A DNA stretch of 64,000 bases from Yponomeuta sedellus (GCA_934045075.1 OW203732.1:10220701-10284700); one strand, 5' to 3'; positions 9,200 to 20,690 are shown, counted from the first letter of the stretch. The notes: a model not told the origin generated them from the letters alone. Numbers and translations: made by a program.

Positions 9200-12100
9200 T
9201 TACCAATCTTTTATGTTTTTAAACCTAACCTGTCTCCCTGAACGGGTGCGTTTAATGAATGCAGGTAGGGTCGGTACAGGCGAATGGACCACAGGTAGAG
9301 GCGGCGCTACCTGGACCGGGGATGGGTCCATGGTAGGCTGCAAGAAAGGCGAGCCCACCTGGGTTGGTGCCACGAGTGACTGCTTGGCAGAAACCGGCTG
9401 CGGGGGAGGCTGGTCCCCATGACCTGACTGCGGGGTCCGTTCCAGGAACGCTGGCTTAACACGGTCTGCGCTAACTACTGTTGTTTTACCTTTTAGACTG
9501 ATAGTAATGGTTTTACCATCTCTGGAACGCCCTATAACCGAGTAGGGCCCTGTGTATGGAGGTTGCAGGGACCGGCGGATGGTGTCATCGCGTAAAAAGA
9601 TGTGTGTCGCCGTGGCCAGTTCCTTAAAAACGAATGGCGTTTTTGTGGTATGATGTACAGCAGGTACCGGACGAATGGCAGCCATTTTCCGCCGTAGCTG
9701 TACGACGAAATCAGCTGGGTTGTCGACGGAGGTTGGGTTAGTTTGTTGAACTAGTAGCTCACCAGGGAGGCGGATGGGTTCGCCATACAGCATCTCAGCT
9801 GCAGTGGCCTTCAGGTCTTCCTTGACGGCTGCACGCATACCCAGCAGTACCAAAGGTAGGGCCTTGGTCCATGCGCCTTCGTGGCACATAAGGGACGCTT
9901 TAAGTTGCCGGTGCACGCGCTCTATCATGCCATTGGCACAAGGATGATATGAAGTGGTTCTTACCCGTTTGGTGTCAAACTGGACCATGAGGCGGCGGAA
10001 TAGGTCCGACTCAAACTGCGTACCTTGGTCTGTAGTTAGTGTCACGGGGACGCCGAACCGAGAGACCCATTCCCGGGTGAATGTTTCAGCAACCTCCTCT
10101 GCTGTGATGGAGCGCATGGGCCATGCTTCCGGCCATCTGGACGCTCTGTCTATGGCAGTGAGGAGGTAGCGGAACTCGTTGCTAACTGGTAGGGGACCTA
10201 CAATTTCTATATGAACCTGCATGAAACGCCCAGATGGTTGGTTAAAGCTGCCCATCGGCGTTGAGATATGTCTCGACACTTTGCTGCGTTGACATGCTAG
10301 GCAAGACCGGGCCCATTCTCTACAGTCCTTCCTAACTGATGGCCATACGTACCGCTCGGTAACCAGCTTGGTTGTTGCCCTTGCGCCGGGGTGACTCAGG
10401 TTGTGCAACTTGTCGAACACCGCACGGCGAAACCGGGGAGTTAGGTACGGGCGAGCTTTTCCCGAGGATACGTCGCAAGTGACATAGACATTGGTTCCTG
10501 GAATATTTACCTTAGTCAGGCTCAGTCCAGAGGAACCAGTCAGTGTTGCGAGCTCGGTGTCAGTCTCCTGTGATTTCGCTAGGGCTTCGTAGTCCTGCTC
10601 GAGCGCGATGGCTTCTATTCGTGACATCGTATCAGCTACCACATTGTCCTCACCTTTTATATACTTGATGTCCGTGGTAAATTGGCTGATAAAGGATAGC
10701 TGGTTAAGCTGTGGAGGGGGTAGCTTTTCTCGCCGCTGGACGAAAGCGTACAGCAGCGGTTTGTGGTCAGTGAAAATCGTGGCATGCTGGACCTGCAGTA
10801 TATGCCGGAAATGTTGCACGCTCTCGTAAACGGCGAGCAGCTCCCGGTAGTAGGCCGGCCACACAATTTGCTTCGGTGTAAGCTTCTTGCTGAAGAAAGC
10901 TAGAGGGACGTACTGACCGTTAACCAACTGTTGTAGGCAAGCACCAATGTGGATGCTCGACGCGTCAGTGAAAAGACCGAGCGGAGCGTCAAGCACGGGG
11001 TGCTGCAGCAAGGTAGCTTGAGCTAGGCTCTCTTTGCAGGCCGCAAAACTCTGAAGGAGGTCAGGTGTCCATATGAATGGCTTCGCACCTTTCCCTTGGA
11101 GCTCCGTGAGTGCGTTAATCAATGGTGCTTGATTCTTAGCAGCGTGAGGGATAAAACGACGGTAAAAGTTCATCATTCCCAGAAATCGACGCATGCCTTG
11201 AACAGTTTTGGGAGGGGCATAATCTACAAGGGCTTTAATGCGGTCTGGGGGAGGACGAGTACCTTCTGCGGTGATATGAAAACCTAAGAATAATACCTCA
11301 CTAGCTCCTAAGATGCACTTAGCTGGATTTACTACGACCCCATAATCCTGCAAACGTTGAAAAAGAATTCGGAGATGCTCTATGTGTTGACTTTTGTCCT
11401 TTGAATAGACTAAAATGTCATCGACATAAGGAAAACAGAATTGCAGTCCCCGAGTAACCTCATCAATAAATCTCTGGAACGTCTGGCCGGCATTGCGCAG
11501 ACCAAATGTCATAAAAGGAAATTCAAAAAGCCCAAAGGGGGTTGTGATAGCTGTTTTGGGAATATCAGGGTCGCTCACAGGGATTTGATGATAGGCTTTA
11601 ACTAAATCTATCGTGCTGAATATCGTGGCTCCGGCTAAATTGTGAGAAAAATCATTAATGTGCCGTACCGGATAGCAGTCAGGGATGGTCCTGGCATTCA
11701 GGGCGCGGTAATCGCCGCATGGACGCCAGGCGTCTTCCTTCTTAGGGGCCATATGCAATGGAGAGGACCATGAACTCTTGGAGAGCCTCGCTGTCCCGGA
11801 ACTCACCATGTCCTCGAACTCCTTCTTGGCCTCAGTAAGTTTCTGAGGAGCCAGGCGGCGGGGACGGCAGGAGACGGGTGGGCCGCTAGTAGTATTAATG
11901 TGGTGTACAGTCTCATGTTTGATCACTCTTGGGAGGCCGTGCGGGCGAGTTATATCGGGGAACTCGGCTAGCAATTGTGTGAAACTCGAGTTTCCGGAGA
12001 TTATGGACTTAATACTGGCCTGGTCAGTTGTAGCGCTGGTAGCAGGCGAGGAGAGTCCAGTAGAAGCGTCCACTAACCTCTTGGTACGGCAGTCCGGCAG

Positions 12101-12439
12101 AAGATGGTAATGAGCCAAGAAATCTGAGCCAATTATGGCAATGTCAACATCCGCTATGACAAACTGCCACACAAACTCGCGTCGAAGACCTAAATTGAGA
12201 TGTAGGGAAACCAAACCATATGTTCTAATGCTGCTGCCATTCGCAGCTGTTAGGCCATAGTCCTGCGACTGCTTGCGACCTGGGAACCAGCTGCGAGGTG
12301 CGCAGCAGAGGTCCGATCCAGTATCAATGAGGTACCGACGTTTAGTGCGTTGTTCGGTAACGAAGATGCGGCGGCCAGCAGGAAGACAGTCAGTAGCCGC
12401 CACTACTGACTGCTCCGGGTGTTTTCCGTGAAACTGCAA
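9200..12439 (-). CDS. pol: gypsy pol: protease, RT, RNase H, integrase
   Basis: One open frame of about 1080 codons encodes, in order: aspartic protease ([12 protein letters not shown]), reverse transcriptase (YVDDILVYS), RNase H (FTDASS ... [10 protein letters not shown]), integrase zinc finger (HNLSH ... CLACQ), the integrase core, and a GPY/F module (PYTGPYSVI). It overlaps gag in the -1 frame and has no convincing ATG, so it is read by frameshift from gag. In the integrase core the second Asp (TTDQGTQF) and the Glu (NGMIERVHR) are 35 residues apart as usual, but the first catalytic Asp of the 'H-x-D-I-V-G-P-L-P' motif reads Glu (HIEIVGPLP, codon at 10205-10207). No stop or frameshift is present, so polymerase functions look intact while integration is doubtful. 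Confidence 0.95.
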   Translation of the reverse strand: MQFHGKHPEQSVVAATDCLPAGRRIFVTEQRTKRRYLIDTGSDLCCAPRSWFPGRKQSQDYGLTAANGSSIRTYGLVSLHLNLGLRREFVWQFVIADVDIAIIGSDFLAHYHLLPDCRTKRLVDASTGLSSPATSATTDQASIKSIISGNSSFTQLLAEFPDITRPHGLPRVIKHETVHHINTTSGPPVSCRPRRLAPQKLTEAKKEFEDMVSSGTARLSKSSWSSPLHMAPKKEDAWRPCGDYRALNARTIPDCYPVRHINDFSHNLAGATIFSTIDLVKAYHQIPVSDPDIPKTAITTPFGLFEFPFMTFGLRNAGQTFQRFIDEVTRGLQFCFPYVDDILVYSKDKSQHIEHLRILFQRLQDYGVVVNPAKCILGASEVLFLGFHITAEGTRPPPDRIKALVDYAPPKTVQGMRRFLGMMNFYRRFIPHAAKNQAPLINALTELQGKGAKPFIWTPDLLQSFAACKESLAQATLLQHPVLDAPLGLFTDASSIHIGACLQQLVNGQYVPLAFFSKKLTPKQIVWPAYYRELLAVYESVQHFRHILQVQHATIFTDHKPLLYAFVQRREKLPPPQLNQLSFISQFTTDIKYIKGEDNVVADTMSRIEAIALEQDYEALAKSQETDTELATLTGSSGLSLTKVNIPGTNVYVTCDVSSGKARPYLTPRFRRAVFDKLHNLSHPGARATTKLVTERYVWPSVRKDCREWARSCLACQRSKVSRHISTPMGSFNQPSGRFMQVHIEIVGPLPVSNEFRYLLTAIDRASRWPEAWPMRSITAEEVAETFTREWVSRFGVPVTLTTDQGTQFESDLFRRLMVQFDTKRVRTTSYHPCANGMIERVHRQLKASLMCHEGAWTKALPLVLLGMRAAVKEDLKATAAEMLYGEPIRLPGELLVQQTNPTSVDNPADFVVQLRRKMAAIRPVPAVHHTTKTPFVFKELATATHIFLRDDTIRRSLQPPYTGPYSVIGRSRDGKTITISLKGKTTVVSADRVKPAFLERTPQSGHGDQPPPQPVSAKQSLVAPTQVGSPFLQPTMDPSPVQVAPPLPVVHSPVPTLPAFIKRTRSGRQVRFKNIKDW

Positions 12440-13212
12440 TTACCAGTGCACTTTGTGGCCTTTGTTCTAAAACGTTTGTGGTACCAACACCATCCATTTC
12501 GCGTTGGTGTAGCCCCTCTGGATCGGTTTGGAGTCGCTGATGGAGATCGGTTGCGCGACCTGCTTCTCTGCAGTGCTGCCACCTGGCGAGTCAGCTCACT
12601 TACCTGGCGGGCAAGGTCCTGAAGAGGGTCCGGAGCAGTGGTCGCGCAGATGACTCTGGTAGAGGGCGAAACCTCCGCGATTCGGTCTGCAAGCTCGGCC
12701 ACCTTATCTAATGGTAGGTCTGCCTGAGCAGCCAGTATGGCCTGGATATGCTCCGGCAGGCGGCGGAGCCACAGCTGGCGTACAATGGAGTCGTCCCCTA
12801 TGCTAGTCCCTGCCAAGGTCCGAAGGTGTCTGAGAAACTGGGTAGGCCTCCGGTCACCCAATTCCTCATCCCCTAACAATTGTGCTAATCTTTTTTCCTT
12901 AGATAATGAGAGCCTACTTATTAGCTCTGACTTTAAATGAGTGTACTTGTTCTCGGCCGGTGGGTTGTTCACTACCTCTTCTACCACGTCTATCACGGAC
13001 TCGGTGAGGCTGGCCACAATGTGGTTATATTTAGTGTCCTCCGCTGTGATACCGGCTAAGGCGAAACATGCCTCTGCCTGACTAAACCACGAGGTTGGCT
13101 TTCCTGACCAAAATGGTGGTAGCTTACATGCCACCTTGGCAACCTGCGGTCCCTCCGACCTATCCCGACCGTCCTGCACACTATTGTCAAGTGATTTCGT
13201 TACTGGCAACAT
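12403..13212 (-). CDS. gag: gypsy gag capsid/nucleocapsid
   Basis: The product forms the particle that packages the element RNA. I use the ATG at 13210-13212; six in-frame codons upstream lack one. The capsid region ([19 protein letters not shown], near residues 33-51) resembles arthropod Ty3/gypsy Gag. Near the C-terminus an SR-rich basic stretch precedes a CHCC zinc motif spaced CX2HX9CX3C (CWYHKRF...KCTGNC), as in CsRn1-type elements. The length of 269 residues is ordinary for this family. The last 37 bases overlap pol in the -1 frame, where ribosomal frameshifting must occur. Confidence 0.92.
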   Translation of the reverse strand: MLPVTKSLDNSVQDGRDRSEGPQVAKVACKLPPFWSGKPTSWFSQAEACFALAGITAEDTKYNHIVASLTESVIDVVEEVVNNPPAENKYTHLKSELISRLSLSKEKRLAQLLGDEELGDRRPTQFLRHLRTLAGTSIGDDSIVRQLWLRRLPEHIQAILAAQADLPLDKVAELADRIAEVSPSTRVICATTAPDPLQDLARQVSELTRQVAALQRSRSRNRSPSATPNRSRGATPTRNGWCWYHKRFRTKATKCTGNCSFTENTRSSQ

Positions 13213-13229
13213 TTTGATTGGTAAATACA

Positions 13230-14380
13230 CTAACTAAATAACCTAAAATAGGAAAATCTAAGTATAAAGTTAGCGAAATACAGTGAGGGTTACCCCGCGT
13301 CCGTTGTAAACGAGGTTCACGATGTCCCGTGGCAGCCGGCCATCGATCCGGGCGCGCGTGGCCGGATGGCAGGCAGGACGCGTCGCACGTCGCAGCAACG
13401 GGTGCCGGGTGCGCGTAGGCGGAGGATCAGTCGTCGACGGCGCCACTCAGCGCGGCGCGGCGTGAGGTGTAGGTGCAGGTGATGCCAGTGCTGCCGGCGC
13501 GGCACAAACGGCGCCGGCGCGGCAAGTGCTGGCACGAGCGGCACGTGCGGCGGCGCCGGTGCGGCGGGCGCGGTCTTAAGCAGCGTGGCACAAGGGCGCG
13601 CGCAACGTCGGCGCAGGCACGAGCAGCGCAAGCGGTGCGAGCGTCGCCGATGCGGCGGGCGCGGCGGGCACAAGCGGCGTGGCTCAGAGGGCGCGCGCCG
13701 CGTCGGCGCGGCAGGCACTCAGCGTGGGCTTAGCAGGGCGGGCAGCACGAAAGGTCGGGCGCGGCAGGCGCGTGGCAGCGCGGTGGCGCGAGGCGGCGGC
13801 CGCGTGGCAGCGCGGTGGAGCAGGCGCCGCGTGGCAGCGCGGGCGCCGCGTGGCAGCGCGGTGGCGCGGGGCGGTGGCCGCGTGGCAGCGCGGTGGAGCA
13901 GGCGCCGCGTGGCAGCGCGGGCGCCGCGTGGCAGCGCGGTGGCGCGGGGCGGCGGCTGCGTGGCAGCGCGGTGGAGCGGGCGCCGCGTGGCAGCGCGGGT
14001 GCCGCGTGGCAGCGCGGCGGAGCGGGCGCCGTGTGGCAGCGCGGTGGCGCGTGGCGGCGGCTGCGTGGCAGCGCGGTGGAGCGGGCGCCGAGCGGCGGGC
14101 GCGTGGCGGCGGCGCGATGGGCGGCGCGGTGCGGCGGCCGCGTGGCGGCGCGATGGAGCGAACGCTTGGCGGCGCAGGGCGGCGCCCGCGTGGCGGCGCA
14201 GTGCGGCGGCCGCGTGGCGGCGCGCTGAAGTAAACGCCTAGCGGCGCAGGGTGGCGCGGCGTGGCAGCGGAGCAGCAGCGGGGCAGGGCCGTTTAGCCCC
14301 ATTTTCTGTTGAGCGTCATCGTATGAACGCGGTGCGACGGAGCGGCGGCGTGACAAAAACCTCGCGTGACAGTGTTCTGT
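13230..14380 (-). repeat. gypsy leader with GC-rich tandem repeat
   Basis: The untranslated leader is long and extremely GC-rich. From about 13,740 to 14,225 it is made of variants of 'gcgtggcagcgcggtgg' arranged in larger ~60-bp units (visible as repeated CGCCGCGTGGCAGCGCGG). Frames open through it on both strands (218 codons plus, 208 and 133 codons minus) because such GC-rich repeats lack stops. The minus-strand ones, rich in Ala, Pro and Arg, would be upstream ORFs of the genomic RNA if translated. Confidence 0.85.
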
Positions 14381-14392
14381 CAGGGGTCACCA
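14381..14392 (-). promoter_or_regulatory. Primer binding site, tRNA-Trp type
   Basis: One base inside the 5' LTR the element strand reads TGGTGACCCCTG. Its first ten bases complement the 3' end of insect tRNA-Trp (...GGGGTCACCA), the primer used by CsRn1-type elements. Confidence 0.85.
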
Positions 14393-14393
14393 C

Positions 14394-14687
14394 TTTAGAG
14401 GACGGCGGCGTCAATAACGTCAGTCTCTTTACAAAATTAAGGCTTTTATTTCACACCAGCACACAACAGCAAATACAATGACAATCAGAAACAGTTTCCT
14501 ATACACCTGAGGTTATAGCGTCTCTTTATAACCAAAAATCCCACGAGCACGTCCTGCTGTCACAGACGTAGCGGAGAGAAGAACGATTGACCGAGTTACC
14601 GAGTGAATGATTGAATTGAATGAGTGAGCGGTCAATCGATGGAAATCCATCGTGCCCGTGAGTGAACGTAATTACAATGTTGCCACA
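14394..14687 (-). repeat. 5' LTR of the gypsy element
   Basis: 294 bp, beginning TGTGGCAAC on the element strand and followed within one base by the primer site. It differs from the 3' LTR at two positions. It should hold the element promoter and polyadenylation signals, which I cannot place exactly. Confidence 0.95.
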
Positions 14688-14998
14688 TATATAAAACGGG
14701 TCAAATTGAGATTATTTATTAGGTAAAACGTTGCCATGGTTACAGTTGCCGGGCTCTCGGGTAGACTGAAGTGGCGAGTACAGTCAACTCAGTACTCGCC
14801 ACTTCAGTCTACCCGAGACCACGGCAACTGTAACGCTGCCGAAACGTCGGTAAATAAGGTAATTATGTTTTACCTAATAAATAATTGCGGTCTCGGGTAG
14901 ACCACGGCAACTGTATAGGTGCCGAAACGTCGGGAAATAAGGTAATTACGTTTTACCTAATAAATAATCGCGATTTGACCCGTTTAATATATAACTAT
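14688..14998. mobile_element. TTATATATTA-ended MITE, rearranged, split by the gypsy element
   Basis: The element starts with 'tatataaaacgggtcaaatt' (its first bases lie left of the gypsy element, near 8429-8435) and ends 'gacccgtttaatatataac'. It shares the ends and the 'gacgtttcgg' core with the copy at 37,051. It is longer because of a fold-back: perfect 27-bp arms 14755-14781/14792-14818, continued by imperfect arms, and a second copy of 'tctcgggtagaccacggc'. Confidence 0.85.
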
Positions 14999-15507
14999 GT
15001 ATGAGTATCGCGAATCATTAAGAGATACTATTCATAGTATTATACACGAAAGTCTGTATCGATATATGAATACTATATACAAGAAGAGCAAGGGGACGAA
15101 ATTGGTTTCATAACAATTTTACAATAAAGCAAACATATTTTTTTGCTTTATTACTAAAGAGATCGGTGAGTGTAGCTTTATACATTTTCTTATTTCTAGG
15201 CTGATGTCGTAACGTCATAATAGGTACACAATATACGACACGCTGGCGCATTATTTTCTTAAATTGCTTTTATTAATAATTGCAAATTACTAAATCCGGA
15301 ACAACTTAACTAAGAAATTATTATTTATCTTCTAAAAATCAACCTAGCAAAAAATACTTTTTAATGGTCTTTCGACAAGTTGCTTATAATAAGCAGGTTC
15401 GTATCGAAGACTATCCAAAAACAGCACTGTTCCCTACATTCATTAAAAGAATAGGAACGAAGCTGGAACTTAGCTGTAGGTATTTATATTGTAGACACGA
15501 TATCGAC
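14999..15507. other. AT-rich intergenic DNA, nothing recognised
   Basis: No ORF, RNA gene or repeat could be supported here. Confidence 0.5.
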
Positions 15508-15712
15508 GACCTCTGTGGCGTAGCGGTAGCGCATCTACCTACCATGCAAGAGGTCCCGGGTTCGAATCCCGGCTGGGAACAAAAAAAAAACCCCAGGTCT
15601 TAGATGTTTACATGTTTGTGATGTCGTTGTTTCTAGTTCCCACGACACAGGGTATCCTAGTGTGGGCCAGAAGCAATGTATGTGCCTGTATGTAAATGTT
15701 ATGTTAAATGTT
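15508..15712 (+). mobile_element. tRNA-headed SINE, copy 1
   Basis: The tRNA-like head (15508-15580; A box TGGCGTAGCGG, B box GGTTCGAATCC) is followed by an A-run and a body 'gatgtttacatgtttgtgat ... ttcccacgacacag' shared with the copy at 34,452. The head has a CCA at the anticodon position and loosely resembles tRNA-Trp. The acceptor stem does not pair, so it is not a tRNA gene. Confidence 0.8.
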
Positions 15713-16057
15713 ATATAAGGTCGGTCGATATAAGGTATTCTACGAAATACTCGAAGTCCCTAAAGGGGGTTAAAGAGGGTGTCAAGTTACTATGAGAAGT
15801 AAATTATTTAAGGTCAGATTTATACGAAATATTTTATAAGTGTACGTTATTAATAAGACAGATATTTCAAAATTTTTCAAAATCAAATAAGATTTATGTC
15901 TAGTTAAATTTAGTAGCCCTCCGGCCAAATGGCCTTCTAATTCATTTTTAAACAATTTGCGGAATAAATTTGATTCTTTAACAGTTCATTTAAAAATAAA
16001 CAAGTTATTTAAAATTACATACATTTTCAATATCAACATAGTAAAAATTGCGAAGAA

Positions 16058-16390
16058 GCGCTCGTGGCCTAGTTGAACCGAGTGATTGGTATCAATCACT
16101 TAGGTTAAGCAACAGCGGGCTCAGTCAGGTACTGGATGGGTGACTACCGCAAGTGGCACTTTTCCGAGCGGTTTCGTGCTTCGCAAGGAACTTTAAGCCG
16201 TTGGTGCTGGCTGTCATGTAATGGCAATTCTTAAGCCATGTCAGAGGCTTTATGGGCGGCTTGATAACTTCTGACTGTAAGGCCGGCCACTGTCTTACAA
16301 TCCTCCATTCAACGTGAGTATGGCCCAATCTCCCTGCGATGCAGAAAAAGACCCGTGTCCCAGCAGTGGGGTCATACAAAGAGCTGATAT
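16058..16390 (+). mobile_element. 5S-rRNA-derived SINE, near full length
   Basis: It starts 'gcgctcgtggcctagttg', has the 5S-like promoter (ggttaagcaacagcgggctc, ggatgggtga) and ends 'cagcagtggggtcatacaaa'. A 14-bp segment after the C box ('ccgtcccgtgac' in other copies) is shortened. Confidence 0.88.
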
Positions 16391-16945
16391 CTTAGCAGAA
16401 TTGTAATATTACTTTTACTTCTAAACAATACTCGTAGCTATGGTTTATTCAACTTTAAGGTATGACCTCGAACAGACAGCGTAAAACAATCACAGAGTGA
16501 TTCTCTGTCGTAAAGACTAAATGCCAGGTCTTTGAACTCATTGGTCCCATTTTTGAGCATAAATTTATAGGAAGCAAATATTTAAGGGTTTTTTATTCGT
16601 ACGGATCAAGGACCTGAGATTAGATAGCATTTATGACAATTGGTAAACGGCCGCTATTCTGAACTTTGAAACTGTTCCAAATAAACTTTCACCGAAGTAC
16701 CTACTATATAGTCTCAGTCTAGCCTTAGATCCTAACATGACTAGTTAGATGATTGAGATTTGTGTAAGCCCCTTTTTGCAAAAACACCTTTTTTTCATTG
16801 GTGACGCTAGTGAACATCTTGATATCACTTTAATGTATAAATGAAACAAAAATTTAAACCACAATAAACCGGACTGCGTCTTTTCAACTTCTTTCTAACT
16901 TTCAATTCATTTATTAAATAACGACATATTAATATAAAATTACTT
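16391..16945. other. AT-rich intergenic DNA, nothing recognised
   Basis: No feature could be supported. Confidence 0.5.
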
Positions 16946-17029
16946 CACGCCTGTATCGCAGAGGGGTAGGCAGAGACCAGGGACTCCCACTTGCCACGAT
17001 CCTCACAAATCACCTTCGCTTCATCAACG
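16946..17029. repeat. Dispersed repeat, uninverted form of the 38.56 kb element
   Basis: It contains 'cacgcctgtatcgcagaggg', 'cagagaccaggga' and 'tcaccttcgcttcatcaacg'. In reverse complement it aligns end to end with 38,560-38,694, except that the latter has two extra palindromes. It therefore shows the ancestral order '...ctggt-ctct-gccta...'. Confidence 0.75.
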
Positions 17030-17967
17030 TTATAAGTCTTTGCACGCACGCACGCCGGTTTATACAAGTTATACAATTTATATGTGCAAATTATGCACTG
17101 ATTTTTCCAGTATTTTTCTTTACGTTTATTTCGTGAGTGAATTTATTAATAGTTACACAATATTTACTGCCCCTCTTCCACACACAAATAAAATTAATTT
17201 GTACCTTCTATATTGTCGTTTTTTGCCAATTCTCCTTTCAAATTACATTTAAACATAGTAGGACCACATATATTTTTTAAAACCCTTTATTTTGATACCC
17301 TTTTTGACAGACAAAAAAAATTTTAAGACCATATTGCGCCAAAAATCGGTCATTTTATGTTTTTATTATTATTTTGATACTATCTAGATATTTAATTTAA
17401 CAATTGAGACAATATATTTTTTTTATTTTTTATTTATTTATTTAAAGTAAGAAAAAAAATACATGCAATATAATGCCTCCCATCCCCCGAAACCGACAAG
17501 GTTTATCTGTGGATTGGGTTTAGTAGTCACCACCTTAACATGTTGTTGGAAATAGTATACTATACTAGTGCTATGCTCGGCAAATAGCTTGAACAAACTC
17601 AGAATGAGCTTGCGATATACGCACAAGAGCAAACATATTAAATTTTAGTAATAATGGTTAGTTTGACTAATATCTAATGACACTATATTCTTTTTTAATG
17701 CACTAACCTGCAAGGTTAAGGAATTTTATCTGTTCCTGCAAGTTTAGTATTCGTGCATTGTCCTTTTCATTTTGTCTTTTCCGTATGTCTCCATATAGAT
17801 ACACAATATTGTATTTATTTCCTCATAGCGTAGATTGTTATTATAACGTATTTATGTAAGTTTATAACTATGTAGTAACTGTTTATGTTTATATTGTTAT
17901 CTATATAAGTAGTGTATTAATATATTTATATTTGCACCGACTACCCGTCTCTTATTTCCTCCAGCAA
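17030..17967. other. AT-rich intergenic DNA, nothing recognised
   Basis: Long A and T runs and no supported gene. Confidence 0.5.
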
Positions 17968-18085
17968 CTTTCCGTCGTAAGGTTGTCTGGAAGAAATTGC
18001 TTTTAGCAATAAGGCCACCAATTGTACTTTGTATCTTTACATGTTTTATAATATGTGCTCTGGTGTACAATAAAGAATATTCTTC
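17968..18085 (+). repeat. LINE/SINE 3' tail
   Basis: It has 'aaggttgtctggaagaaatt', 'gcaataaggccaccaattg' and ends 'gtgtacaataaagaatattc'. It is the plus-strand counterpart of the tail at 41,515 and similar to those at 1,826 and 25,440. Confidence 0.75.
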
Positions 18086-18111
18086 TCTTATTTTATCTAA
18101 CCTGTGCTAAG

Positions 18112-18243
18112 GGGGTTCGAAATTTTACTGATGCCGGTAAGTCGCCCATTAGCTCAGTTGGGAGAGCGCTGGTAGGGTTAGCCAGAGGTCGTGGGTTCGA
18201 GTCCCGGCATGGGTGGATTTTTTAGCCTTTAAATAGGTTTTTA
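18112..18243 (+). mobile_element. tRNA-derived SINE with 'taaatagg' tail
   Basis: The tRNA-like head 18143-18216 has a good D arm (GCTCAGTTGGGAGAGC) and B box (GGTTCGAGTCC), and pairing of 'gcccat' with 'atgggt'. The loop lacks a normal anticodon context. The 3' body 'tagcctttaaataggttttt' recurs with the same head at 39,651 and 45,119, and alone at 60.6, 61.8 and 61.9 kb. A tRNA finder may flag it, but the repeat context makes it a SINE. Confidence 0.82.
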
Positions 18244-18534
18244 AGACACCTGTCATGCTAAATTGATCAAGCTGTTTAGGCTACAGAGCGCCTAATATAT
18301 ATTCACACACTCGAAAAACGTAATTGTGATACTATTTATATTCTACGCCTAATAGGCTATTAGACAGGTTTGTGAAAACCAATTCAGATTTTTCGTTGGT
18401 GTTTAACAAGTGCTCAGTAAGTGACAATTTATAAATCTTTCGTGTATTTTTTCTAAAAGAAGCAAATAAATATTAGTTTTTAAAACAAGCCTCCAAAACG
18501 CTCTTGAGCAATATGGCGGCCCACAAGAATTAGT

Positions 18535-18770
18535 GACATCATCATCAGCAGCCCACCTCTGCCCACTACTGGGTATATAGGCCTCTTCCTCATCTCGCCA
18601 TCCTTCGCGGTCTCTCGCTATTCACATCCACGTGCTTCCTGCCGACCTGACCACATCGTCCGACCATCGGGCAGTCGGTCTTCCCACCGACCGCCACCCG
18701 GCTCTTGGCCGCCACTTCGTTACTGCCCTGGTCCACCTGCCGTCTTCATTAGTGATGTCACTGGTCAGTA
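18535..18770 (-). pseudogene. LINE reverse transcriptase C-terminal fragment
   Basis: The minus strand reads DGRWTRAVTKWRPRAGW, RSVGRPTARWSDDVVRSAGS and, after a break, the usual '...QRWAADDDDV' 3' end. This is the C-terminus typical of insect RTE-like endonuclease/RT proteins. Only the last ~70 codons remain and the frame is interrupted. Confidence 0.75.
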
Positions 18771-20690
18771 AAAAAAACGTTAAGTTAACTCTCGGATCGC
18801 TATATCTACTGACCTGTGACGTCATTATATATTCGACCAATACTGGCCGTTTACAACAGATCGGTTTTAAAACACATAATAGATAGAAATATATAAAATA
18901 AATAGTTTATTTTTCAGTGTCAAACAGCCTACTCGTATTCTTATTTTGAGTGGGTCATTTATTGCATAAGACGATTTAAGGGGGAGGTAGTATTAATAAA
19001 TTCATTATTCACACATTGGTCTGACTAGTTTTTGTGTAGGTGTTATATTTGGCAGAACCATTAGCGTAGGAGTAGAAACCGTCTAAATTCAGTTCCGCAA
19101 ATTGTTCACCATTCCACATTAACTGCAGAAACCAAAATAGACAGCTCAAAGTACGTAAACGAAGTCAGACAGCGCTAAAGCTTATTTCACTGCAGGTAAA
19201 GTCATTGTTATCACAGCCCATCTAGAGTAGACGTCGTGTCCCGCGGCCGTTATACCGGAAACAAATGCAATCCATGGGTTCATTCACATTACGGCATTAA
19301 ATAGCTGTTGCATGATTGGATTTAATCGTTTTACAATTCCCAATCGCTATAATAGCATATAATGACGGAGATCAGTATTAGTATGCCACGCCACGGCATA
19401 AACATTTATTAGGTATTTATAGCGACATTTGTCTAACTGTGTATTAATATTAATGGGGTAAAAAAGTTCTCAATGGGCTAGGGACAGGAATAGGTGGAAT
19501 TTCACATACGACAGCGGAAAAATCCCTCCAATATTATTCAGCAAAGGCAGTCTAAAAATTCAATCAAACTGTGTCTAGTTTTTCATGTTCCCCGACCGAT
19601 TTCTCATTCGAATGGATCACGTAAATGTGTTTGTGTGATGTGTGTTGTGAACAAATCAAACGTGATTTTACTATACACAATTTCCCCTCGATGAATACTG
19701 ATGTTTCCGAGAGCACACTGGCTATATTTTTATTTACATAATATTGACAATTCCGATGCCCTGGGGAATTGGAAAATATTAAGCGGAAAAACTAGCATGA
19801 AATCGCATTGCAAATGTACTCGTAGAATACTGAAGAAAGTGGAAACATATTTTCCTTGGCCTTATACAATAAATTTAATGTCTAGGTAGCCCAATACAGC
19901 GAGAGCTGCCATTGTTTTATACATGACATAAGCGGCTTAAAAACGTCCGCCTGCAGGGCACAGGCCTTTTGTAAGATAGACAAAGAGTATGGGATTAATC
20001 ATCATGCGTGCCCACTGCTGGCTTGAAGCGTTTATGTCTGATACCTCAGCGTTATTCAAGCTTGTGTCTGAGGCCCCAAAACCGTTTAAAGCGCTGACTA
20101 ATCAGAACGCGCATTAAGGTCTCCTTTGTGCAATAAAGATTTTTTCAGTTCAATACAATTATGTATTTTCTCATTAAATCGAGACAATCTTACAAGGGAT
20201 TCAGCACATATTACTTATTGAAGCCACGGAATCCGTAATTTGCTTAAATGGTCTCAAGTAACAAAATTAAATTGTAATCCCTCAGTTTCCAGCTCAGTAG
20301 GTAATCTTCAAGCAATTTTCAGACTTTTTCGTCGTGAAATCGTTTCTTTCTGAACTCTTTCATATTTGAATTCGTTTTTCATAGCGTTTATTTTTGTTCA
20401 TATTTTTAATTTAATATTTTAAGGAATGTGACTTATTAAACTGCGGTCCGTAGGATCAAAAGATGTTGACATTTATCGGCATGGTTTTATTATACGCGTC
20501 AGTTTAAGGATAGTTGATTAATGATTATGTGTCGGTACAAATTTTTGAGTCGAACCATCTTTCTTACACATGTCAGGGCTGCTTGTCTTACTCTGAATAG
20601 AAACTGGCTTGCTTTTAAGATGGAGCGTGCAACTCGTAAATCTATTTTCATGGTTATAAAAGTTGGTTAAACACGAATTTATTTTTCATA
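18771..20690. other. Intergenic DNA, nothing recognised
   Basis: No coding pattern was seen. Short frames at 19,494-19,889 have no domain. Around 20,030-20,110 a few segments resemble the 'cctcagcg' repeat found near 8.1 and 38.05 kb. Confidence 0.5.

Larger units (their letters stand above)
8436..14687 (-). mobile_element. Ty3/gypsy LTR retrotransposon, CsRn1/Kabuki type, 6.25 kb
   Basis: This is a complete element: two 294-bp LTRs, tRNA-Trp-type primer site, GC-rich leader, gag, pol in the -1 frame, and a polypurine tract. The gag zinc motif is CX2HX9CX3C, which with the Trp primer site is the hallmark of the CsRn1 family (Kabuki of silkworm belongs there). A 4-bp duplication, tata, flanks it (8432-8435 and 14688-14691). 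It sits inside the end of a MITE whose sequence resumes at 14,688. There is no envelope gene. Two differences between the LTRs indicate a recent insertion. Confidence 0.95.

Noticed and set aside
13585..14356. 218- and 208-codon frames on opposite strands
   Set aside because: They are translations of a GC-rich tandem repeat in the gypsy leader. The sense one is mentioned as a possible upstream ORF but is not called a gene.
18143..18216. Possible tRNA gene
   Set aside because: Good A and B boxes, but the anticodon loop is abnormal and the same head plus body recurs at 39.7 and 45.1 kb, so it is a SINE.
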